A DNA stretch of 45,667 nucleotides from positions 1-45,667 of the forward strand of contig JAFEGL010000061.1 of NCBI GenBank assembly GCA_018239895.1. The letters are read 5' to 3'. Both the position numbers and the translations under genes were made by a program. The notes beneath the pieces were generated by a model. It had not been told where the DNA came from. It worked only from the letters and a program-made list of their open reading frames with translations, and did no database searches. Source of the stretch: Verrucomicrobiota bacterium. GTDB taxonomy: Bacteria; Chlamydiota; Chlamydiia; Chlamydiales; SM23-39. This document shows, in pieces, positions 21,701-29,423 of this stretch. Numbering within the stretch: position 1 is the first letter of the stretch; each line of letters opens with the position of its first letter.

Positions 21701-22465
21701 AATTCAAAGGGCGTCGCTGCTGGATACGACATCGAAATATACGATGGATGGGTCGTGGGCGCAGGCGGCCTCTGGAACGACACCCATTTGCATTGGAGCC
21801 ATGGACAGGGGCGCGGCTCTTCGCACGGCTGGTTCGGCGCTGTTTACACCGACTATTCGATGGAAAACTTCTATGTCGGACTCTCGGTTTTAGCTGGCCT
21901 TGAGAGCTGCAACACCTACCGGCACATCCGCTACAACACGATCGACGAGGTGGCGACAGGAAACAGACACAACACGGAGGTGATGACGCAGTTAGCCACC
22001 GCTGTCTTCTTTGGCCCTGACATGTGTTTTGCTTTCCCCTACTTCAATCTCGATATCCTCTACATCCGTGAAGGCGAAGTGAAGGAAAAGGGAGCTCCAG
22101 GACTCAATCTCAATGTCGATTCGAATTCCGCGACAACGATGCGGACCGAGGCAGGATTTGCCTTGCAAGTGCAGGACATCAACCGCTACAACACGATGTG
22201 CATTTCCCCGCTTGTCGCCTTGGGCTGGGCGATGGAATGTCCTTTGATGCGGCAAGAGTATAAATCGACGTTTGAAGGGCAGACAATTCCCTTCAATGTC
22301 AAAGGGTGGGACTACACCTGGCAACTCTTCACCGTTCGCTTCGGCTTCACGATCACCTACCGCTGCTTCACCCTCTCCAGCACCTATGTCGCCGAAACGT
22401 CGGTTCTCGACCGGCGCCCTTACTTTGATCAGCGGGGCGACATCCGCCTTGACTTCAACTGGTAG
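18716..22465 (+). CDS. Glycine-rich autotransporter adhesin (type V secretion)
   Basis: A 1249-residue outer-membrane protein. A signal peptide (MGICKPFTAAVSLCLCAAIP) is followed by a right-handed beta-helix start, then a very glycine-rich stretch at about 118-425 (GGAGG and GGGGG repeats, PE_PGRS-like). Four autotransporter-associated repeats (GANTYSGGTTI-type) lie near 475, 568, 659 and 724, a PGNSIGTLTVQGNL junction near 770, and a C-terminal beta-barrel from about 965 ending in an aromatic residue (LDFNW). One GMGGAIFVTGG segment recalls chlamydial Pmp repeats, but no FxxN repeats are seen, so it is better called a generic autotransporter. Start chosen at ATG 18716, downstream of a promoter and in front of the signal peptide. 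Likely adhesin or surface protein. Confidence 0.88.
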   Translation: MGICKPFTAAVSLCLCAAIPLASAPPPVTKGADDGTTGTLRYAILNSAPGDTISFTTPFTDTMNSTITLVQSLPAITHDLNIISANPVIVTGASAYSGFAVASGNVTIQNLQVQNTLSVGGAGGVGAAGGGGGAGGGAAVYVHNGAQVTLNSMTLNNNQATGGAGGAGGGSGAGGGGGGFGAGTGTHTSAGGAGAASIAGGGGGGNTAGGSGGGGAGGSVGNAGGVLNQNEGGGGGGGSGGTANAGGAAFAPPAATASSAGGTANAPNGGGGAGAGGNGNGAGATSGGSGGIGIGADTFFGGGGGGGGGAASTGGAGFGTGGGGGSIGGNGGDGGTVGGGGGGSTTGTGGTGGFGGGGGGGNGVAGFGGGAGGTTGGGGGAGMGGAIFVTGGATVTIGNSLSLSPSNTATGGAAGGNGSAGSAYGQDIFIASGGTIAFNNTSGNITITSAIQGNQAAGVTTGGLVMNGTQAVILQGANTYSGGTTINSGTVTVSNDGNLGRATDPITIAAGTLSAAGPLNSPRPVSLTGSGTVQVVNAGDTVTLSGVISGSGSLTKSGPGTLLLPATSTNTFSGGTTISAGILSIGGDSAFGSSTGNVQMTAGTTLITTAATTSARTFTITGATTFNPAAATEYQITGNIGGAGSITKTGTGTLTLTGNNNYSQGTTVSAGTLKGDSDGLQGNIQNNATLTFDQSFAGTYAGTLTGNGTLNKTNSGTLTISANSSTFSGPIALQAGGLSVNGNLSGASLLTVSSGATLSGTGTTGAVTSSGTIQPGNSIGTLTVQGNLILNPTSNVIIEIAPGSSSLLDVTGTANLDGTLTITPDSGFYGNSQTYTVLTSGTGIAGTFDLPIVSTNSNFSPSISYTGTDAIIKVDILQPFLGFTFSNFNTESVGNNINALKASGALSADAALLAAVNAMAGLSTAQVNGALDQLHPAPYSAFTEVQAALGGQLLSMFHRRPVPHCVCSGQSRVWTLPYGNWLQEKDMQEQIGFTANSKGVAAGYDIEIYDGWVVGAGGLWNDTHLHWSHGQGRGSSHGWFGAVYTDYSMENFYVGLSVLAGLESCNTYRHIRYNTIDEVATGNRHNTEVMTQLATAVFFGPDMCFAFPYFNLDILYIREGEVKEKGAPGLNLNVDSNSATTMRTEAGFALQVQDINRYNTMCISPLVALGWAMECPLMRQEYKSTFEGQTIPFNVKGWDYTWQLFTVRFGFTITYRCFTLSSTYVAETSVLDRRPYFDQRGDIRLDFNW

Positions 22466-22467
22466 CT

Positions 22468-22636
22468 ATGAACCTATCCGCAAAGTATTTTGAGCAATCC
22501 CGAGTTTCGGCCGGCGCTTTTCGAAAGAAAAAACCGAGGCCATATCCCCGTCCCGATATTGACCTCGGCTTTTCTTTCGAAAATCGCTCGCCCGAATTCT
22601 CGGGCTTGCCGCAAACTACTTTACGGATAGGTTCAT
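22468..22636. repeat. Palindromic element D (169 bp), second copy of A
   Basis: Ends are ATGAACCTATCCG and CGGATAGGTTCAT, a perfect 13-bp inverted pair, with the same palindromic core as element A. It begins two bases after the autotransporter stop. The last two bases are the A and T of the next gene's ATG start, and GGATAGG in the right terminal repeat is that gene's only ribosome-binding-like sequence. Confidence 0.88.
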
Positions 22637-24008
22637 GAATAAAAAAATCTCCTTTTTTTCCCTCATCATGCTGGTCATCGCGGCGATCGACAGCGTTCGG
22701 AATCTCCCCTCTTCAGCTCTGTTCGGCAGCTCTCTAATCTTCTTCTTTATTTTTGCCGCGATCTTTTTCCTGTTTCCTACAGCGCTCGTCTCTGCGGAAC
22801 TTTCGGCCGCCTTTCCGGAAAAAGGGGGCGTCTACCATTGGGTTCGAATGGCCTTTGGAGAAAAGTGGGCGATGCTCGCCATCTGGCTCCAATGGATCAA
22901 CACGATGGTCTGGTATCCCTCAATCCTCTCCTTCATTGCCGGCACGGCCGCTTACCTCGTCAATCCTGAGCTCGCGAACCAGAAAGAATATCTCGTCTGC
23001 TTCATCTTGATCTTATTTTGGACCCTCACCTTCATCAATCTGTTTGGCCTCCGGATTTCGGTCCGGATCAACAACATCTGTGCGATGATCGGGACAATCA
23101 TCCCGATGCTCCTCCTCATAGGTTTTGGCGCCGCTTGGATCATTTCAGGCAAACCTCTTCAAATCGCGATCGATCCGATTCCACAACTGAATGAGGCGAC
23201 CCACTGGATCTCCCTCGTCTCGATCATGTCCTGTTTTTTAGGGATGGAGCTGGCAGGCGTGCATGTCCACGATATCCGGGATCCACAAAAAAACTACCCG
23301 AGAGCCATGCTCATCTCGAGCTTATTCATTTTGTTCTCGATGCTCTTCGGGTCACTCACGATCGCCCTCGTCTTACCCGCCAATCAGATCAATCTCGTAT
23401 CGGGCGTGATGCAAGTATTCGCCAATTTCTTTAGCGCTTTTGGAATCAACGGCGGGATCCCTCTGCTCACCTTGTGCGTTGTCATCGGAACTGTCGGGGG
23501 CCTCATCAACTGGCTCATCTCACCCGCAAAAGGGCTTCTCCATGCCGCAGAATTTGGGTATCTTCCCCCGATTCTCGCAGGGAAAAACCGGCACGGCGCC
23601 CCTGCGGCCATCATCATCGGCCAAGCGCTCATCGTAAGCCTCATTTGCCTTCTCTTCCTCTTCGTCCCCGGTGTCAACGCCTTCTACTGGTTCCTCACGG
23701 CCTTGAGCGCTGAACTGTACATGATCATGTACATCCTCATGTTCCTCTCTTGCTTAAAACTTCGCTCCAAGTTCCAAGACAGGCCTCTCGCCTTCAAGAT
23801 TCCAGGAAAAATTTTAGGTTTATGGACCACAAATCTCTTTGGCATTTTAGGCTGCGCCGTGACAATCATAGTTAGTATTTTACCCCCCGACAACATAAAT
23901 ATTGGCTCACATGTCCGTTATGTTTTCATGATTCTCATTGGAAATATTTTAACTATCGCGCCAATTACTTTTTTTTATTTACATAAAAAAAAGATCAGTC
24001 GTTCCTAA
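22635..24008 (+). CDS. APC-family amino-acid exchanger, GadC/XasA-like
   Basis: A 457-residue inner-membrane transporter with about 12 helices. The N-terminus (LIMLVIAAIDSVRNLPSSA) and FPEKGGVYHWVRMAFGEKWA are typical of the glutamate:GABA antiporter branch, related to chlamydial XasA-type proteins. The central ELAGVHVHDIRDPQKNYPRA loop is also conserved in that branch. Its substrate here is unknown. The ATG and its ribosome-binding region fall inside the terminal repeat of palindromic element D; the next in-frame ATG would remove part of helix 1, so this start is favoured. Confidence 0.85.
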   Translation: MNKKISFFSLIMLVIAAIDSVRNLPSSALFGSSLIFFFIFAAIFFLFPTALVSAELSAAFPEKGGVYHWVRMAFGEKWAMLAIWLQWINTMVWYPSILSFIAGTAAYLVNPELANQKEYLVCFILILFWTLTFINLFGLRISVRINNICAMIGTIIPMLLLIGFGAAWIISGKPLQIAIDPIPQLNEATHWISLVSIMSCFLGMELAGVHVHDIRDPQKNYPRAMLISSLFILFSMLFGSLTIALVLPANQINLVSGVMQVFANFFSAFGINGGIPLLTLCVVIGTVGGLINWLISPAKGLLHAAEFGYLPPILAGKNRHGAPAAIIIGQALIVSLICLLFLFVPGVNAFYWFLTALSAELYMIMYILMFLSCLKLRSKFQDRPLAFKIPGKILGLWTTNLFGILGCAVTIIVSILPPDNINIGSHVRYVFMILIGNILTIAPITFFYLHKKKISRS

Positions 24009-24027
24009 GGGAAAAATAAAGATTCTG

Positions 24028-24056
24028 TTGTTTTTTAGGGGAGAAAGCAGTATTAT
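24028..24056 (+). promoter_or_regulatory. Promoter with a near-zero leader
   Basis: TTGTTT and TATTAT are separated by 17 bases. The -10 box ends nine bases before ATG 24066, so a transcript from it would be nearly leaderless. No clear Shine-Dalgarno precedes the ATG, which is consistent. Confidence 0.5.
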
Positions 24057-24065
24057 CTTTGCCAA

Positions 24066-26426
24066 ATGAACGGCATTCAACAAATACCAAGTGATTTTCG
24101 AGCGCTCATCCTGACCTCTAAGTGCGGAGGCCACGAGATGGTCGCTGACTCAGTTGAAAGAGCCATTCAAGAAAAATTTCCCAACGCAGCGATATTGAAA
24201 GGAAGAGCCGGCAAGAAAAAAGAACTTGTCGCCGACTTGCTGTGGCCTCTCGGTACTAGCGGCGCCGATTTTTATAAAAAAGCTGTAGAAGGGCAGTGGT
24301 TCCGTACCATGCCGATCGTCGCGAAGATCGGTCTCTGGATCATGAAATTGAGAGAGACCTGGATCCGAAACGCCCTCGACCAGTACATCGAAGACACCAA
24401 CCCGAATATCATCATCTCGGTCGTTCCCCTCATCAACTCCCCTCTTTTGCAGGCGGCCGCCTCGAGAGGCATCCCCGTCATGGTCATCCCAACTGACTCC
24501 GACAACGCCATCTACTCCCATAACTGGCCAGCACCCGACGTCCCTTTAGCTCCCCACCGCTACCTCATCCCCTATTCTCTCCAAGAAATCGCGAGTCGAA
24601 TCCATCCCCACGTCGACAAAACTCTCGTCAAGCCGATCGGTTACGGCATCCGCCCTGAATTCTATTACGAGCACACGCCTAAAGAAAAAGAGGCTCTCCG
24701 CGAGAAGCTGCAAATCCCAGAAGGAAAAGAGTCGATCCTCTTGATGCTCGGCGGTTCTTTCGGTTCGAACGCCAACTACAACTTCGTCAAAGAAATTTTG
24801 AAAGGCCAAGAGGGACTCTCCCGGCACCAAGCCCACTACACCGTCTTTTGCGCCCGCCAAGTCTCCATGCAGGATAAGATCAAAAAATTACTGCGCGACA
24901 ACGGCTTTGAAGAGCGGGCCAACGGGCAGTTTGTCCATCCAAAGACCCAACTCTCTTTTTCCATCCTTGGGTTTGTCAATAATGTCCACGAATACATGGC
25001 GACCGCCCGCTGCATGTTCACAAAAGCAGGTTCGGGCGCATTCAACGAAGCTCTACTGAAAAAAGTTCCCACCATCATCGACGATACAGTCGGACACATG
25101 CCATGGGAAGGGCTCAACATCGACTTGACTGACCGATATGGTCTTGGAAAACGGGACACCTCGTTCAGCCGGATCCCCGCGCTGATCGATGAGATGATGG
25201 ATCCAGAAAAATACGGAGCTTACAAAGACCGCCTCGAAGTCTACCACAGAGATCGACCCGAGCAATTCAAGTTCAAAGAAAACATACAGCATATTACACA
25301 AGAGCTTCTCAAAGAAGCGGCCGTTGCCGGACCCATCCCGCAACCTCCGCCTCCCAAATTCCTCCCGACCGTGAAGAAAATCATCGTATTCGTCCTCAAA
25401 CTCGTCCTATTCCCACTCCTTGCGATCAAGAGATTCTTCACCGATATTTTCCCTCATTACCTGGTTCAATACGGCCTCTTTTCCGCTTTCGTCCGGACCA
25501 GCGTCGCCCAGAATGATTTCTTCCGAACCCTTTTTCCCTGCGGTCCTTCATTAGAAGATCGGAGAGGCGAGATCATCCGCAATGGAGCCAAGCCGATCGA
25601 GCAGCTGATCTCGAGCACAAATACCTTCCTCGACGCGGTCCGAATCCCAGCGTCCGTCGAGAATCCTACAAAGAAAACGATGATTTTCGTTTTGGCCAAA
25701 CATTACCAAAACCTCCACCCCCGCAACTACGACTATCTGCGCCAAGAGGGATGGGACGTCGTCCTCTTCAATCCATCCGAAGTGACCTCCAAGGCGATGG
25801 CGGGCGACCTCAAGAGATTGATGGCGCGGATCGATGAAGATACGCCAGGAGCCAAGATCGTCCTCAACGGCTACTGCGTCGGCGCCCACGTAGCGGCCCA
25901 CGTAGCGGTGGAACAATCGACGCCAGAAAAACCGGTCGGCCTCATCGTCGATAGAGGTTTCAAGAGCGCCAACGTAATGGTCCAGAATTTCGTCCCTCTC
26001 GCAAAACTCCGCCCTTTCGCAAGAAGAATCCGAGCCGACTACAACTTGAACGTCAGAAATGAAAGTTCCCAAAAGATGAGAACCTTCACAGGCAAAGCCC
26101 TCTTCCTTGCGCCGCCCGATGGAAAAGACCGGCTCATGCACTGCAAAAATCAGAACCAGACCAGAATCCTGCACGACTTCTTCCCCAAAGCCAACAGGCA
26201 ATGGCACGAACTCCCCGCAACCTGGGATGAGAAGAAGAAAAAATTCGTCGATGCGACCCACTGGAGCGGCTGGGGCCAAGCTACGCAAGATCGCGTTGTC
26301 GCCTTCCTCCGGGAATTCGACGACGGCATATCAAGAGAACACCAATTTCAAACATCTTCTTGCGCCACAGAAGCGGAAGCGGCAGCTCATCATCCATTGC
26401 CCAGCTTCGTCCCCGCGGCTGTATAA
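24066..26426 (+). CDS. Fusion of a GT28/MGDG-synthase-type glycosyltransferase with a Cys-elbow alpha/beta hydrolase
   Basis: A 786-residue two-domain protein. Residues about 10-420 resemble processive diacylglycerol glucosyltransferases and MGDG synthases: TSKCGGHEMVADSVERAI at the N-terminus (the usual form is GGGH), then KAGSGAFNEALLKKVPTIID, the nucleotide-sugar site of the C-terminal lobe. A hydrophobic segment near 438-455 probably associates with the membrane. Residues about 530-760 form a hydrolase-like domain with the elbow VLNGYCVGAHVAAHVA around C604. The elbow Cys and flanking sequence match the protein at 4079-5500. A role in membrane glycolipid synthesis coupled to acyl transfer or hydrolysis is an inference. 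The fusion partner is not one I know from characterised enzymes. Its stop lies at the target duplication of element E. Confidence 0.78.
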   Translation: MNGIQQIPSDFRALILTSKCGGHEMVADSVERAIQEKFPNAAILKGRAGKKKELVADLLWPLGTSGADFYKKAVEGQWFRTMPIVAKIGLWIMKLRETWIRNALDQYIEDTNPNIIISVVPLINSPLLQAAASRGIPVMVIPTDSDNAIYSHNWPAPDVPLAPHRYLIPYSLQEIASRIHPHVDKTLVKPIGYGIRPEFYYEHTPKEKEALREKLQIPEGKESILLMLGGSFGSNANYNFVKEILKGQEGLSRHQAHYTVFCARQVSMQDKIKKLLRDNGFEERANGQFVHPKTQLSFSILGFVNNVHEYMATARCMFTKAGSGAFNEALLKKVPTIIDDTVGHMPWEGLNIDLTDRYGLGKRDTSFSRIPALIDEMMDPEKYGAYKDRLEVYHRDRPEQFKFKENIQHITQELLKEAAVAGPIPQPPPPKFLPTVKKIIVFVLKLVLFPLLAIKRFFTDIFPHYLVQYGLFSAFVRTSVAQNDFFRTLFPCGPSLEDRRGEIIRNGAKPIEQLISSTNTFLDAVRIPASVENPTKKTMIFVLAKHYQNLHPRNYDYLRQEGWDVVLFNPSEVTSKAMAGDLKRLMARIDEDTPGAKIVLNGYCVGAHVAAHVAVEQSTPEKPVGLIVDRGFKSANVMVQNFVPLAKLRPFARRIRADYNLNVRNESSQKMRTFTGKALFLAPPDGKDRLMHCKNQNQTRILHDFFPKANRQWHELPATWDEKKKKFVDATHWSGWGQATQDRVVAFLREFDDGISREHQFQTSSCATEAEAAAHHPLPSFVPAAV

Positions 26427-26434
26427 TCACATCG

Positions 26435-26533
26435 GGTAGTCCGCAACATGTAGCTGCAAGGAATCCCGCAGGGTGATGACGCAGATTACTCGCCCTTGCG
26501 AGCAGAATTCAGCACTACTTGTTAAGGACTACC
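26435..26533. mobile_element. Palindromic element E (99 bp) with an 8-bp target duplication
   Basis: Inverted ends GGTAGTCCGCAACATGTAG and its partner at the right match at about 17 of 20 positions. The element is flanked by identical TCACATCG at 26427-26434 and 26534-26541. Removing the element and one copy leaves the two convergent genes with directly adjoining stop codons. The 8-bp duplication is direct evidence of transposition. It has no coding capacity, so a transposase must have acted in trans. Confidence 0.9.
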
Positions 26534-27355
26534 TCACATCGCGTGATAGGTGAAGAACGTCATGTGGATGAAGTTCAATAAAAAGTGGCACAAGATCGAA
26601 CTTTCGATCTTTCCTGTCGCCATGTAGATCCAGCCGTAGAGAAGGCTCGCCAAGAAGACAAATCCCAAAATCGCCCATGTCGGGCTCCAATAGAGATGGC
26701 CCATCGTGAAAATGAGCGATGTGATGATCAAAGCGGCCGCCTTGCCCCCTTTGCTATTCGGGAGGAAGGAACAAAGATCTCTCTGGATAAACCCACGATA
26801 AAAGGCCTCTTCCGGAATCGTTACCAGGACTAAATTCACCAAATAGCGAAGCCCTGGATAAGTTGGAAGTTTAGCTTGCAAGGAGACGGAGCCTGCAGCA
26901 ATAGCTAAAACGGCCATAATGCCGATCCCCGCCAAGCTGTAGCCTAGCCCCTTCGTAAAGACAACTTTCCAATCTTTTTTGCTCGATGCCAACGGAACCA
27001 AAAGCGCCAGCGGGAAAAACCCTATGATCGGCGCCATGTAGCCCAAATAAAATCTCGGCGTGATCTTCGTCGGATTGAACCCGGGGAAGAGATGTAACTT
27101 GAACGCAAAGCTCAAAAAAACCAGGGCTGAGAAAAAAATAATCTTAGCGTCTCTCCCTTTAGTTTCAGCATAGAGAAACCAAAGAGGCGCCCAGACCGCC
27201 AAAATCATCAAGCCTTGCCAATAGACATGCTCTGAAGCGAGGCCCGCGAGCAAGCTCGCCCCAAAAAGACCTCCCCACACCTTCGGTTCTCTCCGGAACC
27301 AGACGCTCAAGAAAGATAGCCCCAAAAGAAGAAAAGCCAAAATAGTCAAGCCCAT
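26534..27355 (-). CDS. CPBP-family intramembrane protease
   Basis: A 273-residue inner-membrane protein with about eight hydrophobic segments. The glutamic-protease motifs of the CAAX/CPBP (Abi, Rce1-like) family are present: EEAFYR with E182-E183 and R187, H220 in MGHLYW, and H257 with N261 in HFLLNFIH. ATG 27355 is preferred because a GAGGTGAT site lies just upstream; a GTG at 27364 overlapping the previous stop is possible. It is the last gene of an aldolase-GT2-CPBP operon. Its stop codon is the first three bases of the right target duplication of element E. Confidence 0.85.
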   Translation of the reverse strand: MGLTILAFLLLGLSFLSVWFRREPKVWGGLFGASLLAGLASEHVYWQGLMILAVWAPLWFLYAETKGRDAKIIFFSALVFLSFAFKLHLFPGFNPTKITPRFYLGYMAPIIGFFPLALLVPLASSKKDWKVVFTKGLGYSLAGIGIMAVLAIAAGSVSLQAKLPTYPGLRYLVNLVLVTIPEEAFYRGFIQRDLCSFLPNSKGGKAAALIITSLIFTMGHLYWSPTWAILGFVFLASLLYGWIYMATGKIESSILCHFLLNFIHMTFFTYHAM

Positions 27356-27360
27356 CGCAA

Positions 27361-28443
27361 TCACCTCAGTTGTTCAAGATATAGCAATTTCTCTTTGTTG
27401 ACCGCAAGATGATCTGGAGAAACTTTCGGATTCGCTTCAAGCCTCTGAACCCACCTTCTCATCTCCTCTACTTTCTCCAAAGCAAAGGCGCAATCAGCCG
27501 CAAGAACGGGAAGTCCATAATCGTAAATCCACTGCTCCACATAGACGTGGTCGCTCGGCAAAGGAATCTCTATCCCCTCTTTCACAAGCCGGTAAGCCTC
27601 TTCAAAATTTTTTCGACCGAATTCAAAATAAGCCCGCCAAAATAAAGGCTCTGCCCGAGAAGGGCGAAACCTGTGCGCCCTCTCAAATCCCTCCAAAAAG
27701 ATCTCGGGGGCAAATCCCAAAAGGAGCTGGATCCTCGCAATTGCATACAGAGCGTAGTAGACCTCCTGCTCCGATCCCCCCAGCAAAACCCTTTTTTCCC
27801 AGCTAGAAAGAGCTAACTCATACATCTCCCCCACCTGGTAGCTTTGCGCCAGAAAAAAGGCGTAGCGGGCATTTTGCGGCTCTTTCTCCAAAGCCCTTTC
27901 GAGAATTTGCGCATCTCTCCAATACTTGAGAGGATCTCTCCCTCGGCACCCCTCCGCCGGCCTCGACCGGTTCCTCACCCCCGCCAACAGCTCTGTCTTC
28001 TTTCCATCTGGATGATCGATCTCCTCGTGGATTACCCCCTCCCACCGCCAATCTTTTTTCTGATCGACGAGCAGCTGCCTCAAATAGGAAATCCCCTCTG
28101 GAAGATCGACCGGAATCAGATACATCTCGCCATCGAGCTTCGGCATTTGAAACGTGTGAGAAAACAGAAGCTCCTCATCGGCATCGATGAAGAGGAGATA
28201 GTCCCCCTTCCCCTTTGCCAATGTGAGCGCCTCATTCCGATTGTGGGCAAAATCGACCCAGGGCCTCTCAAAAAGCTCCCCTGGAATATCGCTCATAAAC
28301 TCCCTGATAACCTCTTGCGTCCCATCGGTCGAGCCCGTATCGACAATGATCCAGGAATCGATGATCCCTTTCACCGAGGACAAACATCTCCGGATCACAT
28401 CCCGTTCATTTTTTACGATCATGTTGAGACAGATGGAGCTCAT
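27361..28443 (-). CDS. Family 2 glycosyltransferase with a helical-repeat C-terminus
   Basis: A 360-residue cytosolic enzyme. The GT-A fold is marked by VDTGSTDGT at 34-42 and the metal-binding FIDADEE at 85-91. It begins MSSICLNMIVKNERDVIRRC, typical of the SunS/WaaE-like branch, members of which glycosylate peptides or LPS core. Residues about 190-350 form TPR-like helical pairs (AQSYQVGEMYELALSSWEKR). The start overlaps the stop of the upstream aldolase gene by ATGA, a sign of translational coupling. Acceptor unknown; LPS, lipid or protein glycosylation are all possible. Confidence 0.85.
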   Translation of the reverse strand: MSSICLNMIVKNERDVIRRCLSSVKGIIDSWIIVDTGSTDGTQEVIREFMSDIPGELFERPWVDFAHNRNEALTLAKGKGDYLLFIDADEELLFSHTFQMPKLDGEMYLIPVDLPEGISYLRQLLVDQKKDWRWEGVIHEEIDHPDGKKTELLAGVRNRSRPAEGCRGRDPLKYWRDAQILERALEKEPQNARYAFFLAQSYQVGEMYELALSSWEKRVLLGGSEQEVYYALYAIARIQLLLGFAPEIFLEGFERAHRFRPSRAEPLFWRAYFEFGRKNFEEAYRLVKEGIEIPLPSDHVYVEQWIYDYGLPVLAADCAFALEKVEEMRRWVQRLEANPKVSPDHLAVNKEKLLYLEQLR

Positions 28444-29243
28444 GGCATTTTTACGAGAGGCGGCCTGACATCGTGCCAACGGAGCTCTGCCTTGAGCGCA
28501 GGGATGAAATCGAGCCCCTTCAAACCTTGAAAGATCTGGTCGATCTCTGGAGGATTCACCTCTTTTTGCAACAAACTGCAGATCAGCTCGGGATAGAGAT
28601 TCGCCAAGCCGCAGATCGAACCGGCGCCGCCGGCGCGAACAGCATCGACGATCATCTTTTCGCTACCGACATAGATCATGAGATTTTTAAACCGCTCAAT
28701 CGCCGCTTTCGCCAAAGGCAAATTCCCTTCGCTCTCCTTCAAGCCTACGATCGTTTCAGAAAACTCAGAGACCAGTTTCTCAATGATTGGAATCGTCATT
28801 GGAACTCCAGAAAACTGGGGAATATGGTAAAGGATGACCTTGAGTCTACCATCGCCGCTCCTCCGAATGATCTCCCGATAAAAAGAGACCACACCCTCCT
28901 CTTTCACATTCTTGTAAAAGCAAGGGGGAGCCGCCAACAGAGCCGCACATCCGACGCTACAGACCGCTTTTGCCGCCTCTACTGTATCGTCGATGGAACT
29001 GGCCGCATTGCCGAAGAGAATCTTTTTTGGATCCAAGCCCAAAGCAACCGCGCGCAGCAACACATCGATCCGCTCTCTCGTCGAGAACGAGGGCCCTTCT
29101 CCCGTCGTGCCGAAGAGAGCGACTCCCTGGCACCCTTTTTCAATCAAACCCAAAGAATGCTGGACCAGCTTTTCGACATCGCAGCTTAAATCTTTTTTCA
29201 GCGGCGTCAAAACCGCCGCATAAATTCCGCGCTCTAAAACCAT
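28440..29243 (-). CDS. DapA/NanA-superfamily Schiff-base aldolase
   Basis: A 267-residue TIM-barrel aldolase. GTTGE at 45-49, Y139 in ILYHIP, and the Schiff-base lysine K169 in VGLKESEGN are present. The segment after the tyrosine is QFSG (143-146), where dihydrodipicolinate synthases have an arginine (GRTG) that holds the aspartate-semialdehyde carboxylate; N-acetylneuraminate lyases have ALSG-like sequences there. A sugar-acid aldolase is therefore as likely as DapA. ATG 29243 was chosen over GTG 29258, which lies inside the ribosome-binding sequence. That site (GTGAGG) is in one arm of a hairpin. First gene of the operon with the glycosyltransferase. Confidence 0.82.
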   Translation of the reverse strand: MVLERGIYAAVLTPLKKDLSCDVEKLVQHSLGLIEKGCQGVALFGTTGEGPSFSTRERIDVLLRAVALGLDPKKILFGNAASSIDDTVEAAKAVCSVGCAALLAAPPCFYKNVKEEGVVSFYREIIRRSGDGRLKVILYHIPQFSGVPMTIPIIEKLVSEFSETIVGLKESEGNLPLAKAAIERFKNLMIYVGSEKMIVDAVRAGGAGSICGLANLYPELICSLLQKEVNPPEIDQIFQGLKGLDFIPALKAELRWHDVRPPLVKMP

Positions 29244-29250
29244 AGTTTTT

Positions 29251-29270
29251 AGCCTCACCTTCGTGAGGCT
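29251..29270 (-). promoter_or_regulatory. Hairpin holding the aldolase ribosome-binding site
   Basis: On the minus strand AGCCTCAC and GTGAGGCT form a perfect 8-bp stem with a GAAG tetraloop. The second arm contains the GTGAGG that serves the aldolase ATG at 29243. It starts five bases after the stop of the 37-residue gene. No T-run follows, so it is more likely a translation switch or RNA-processing site than a terminator. Confidence 0.55.
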
Positions 29271-29275
29271 CTATT

Positions 29276-29389
29276 TTAAGCTTTTCCCTTATTCAGCTTT
29301 TTTTCTTGTTTTTTCGCCTTCTTCTCCTTTGCAGACAACAAGGGCTTCTTTTTTTCATCTTTCCGATGTTTTACAACTTCTTTAGTCAT
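29276..29389 (-). CDS. 37-residue lysine-rich protein
   Basis: A very short gene. It reads MTKEVVKHRKDEKKKPLLSA at the start and ends in a KEKKAKKQEKK-like tail, with 15 lysines in 37 residues. It has one of the best ribosome-binding sites in the window (AGGAGG, five bases before ATG) and a promoter-like pair at 29424-29451, which argues that it is real despite its size. The chain is a basic helix without cysteines or hydrophobic core, so nucleic-acid or ribosome binding is plausible; no family is recognised. It lies directly upstream of the aldolase operon. Confidence 0.7.
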   Translation of the reverse strand: MTKEVVKHRKDEKKKPLLSAKEKKAKKQEKKLNKGKA

Positions 29390-29423
29390 AAGTCCTCCTG
29401 TTAACGAACTAGTTAAAAAATGT

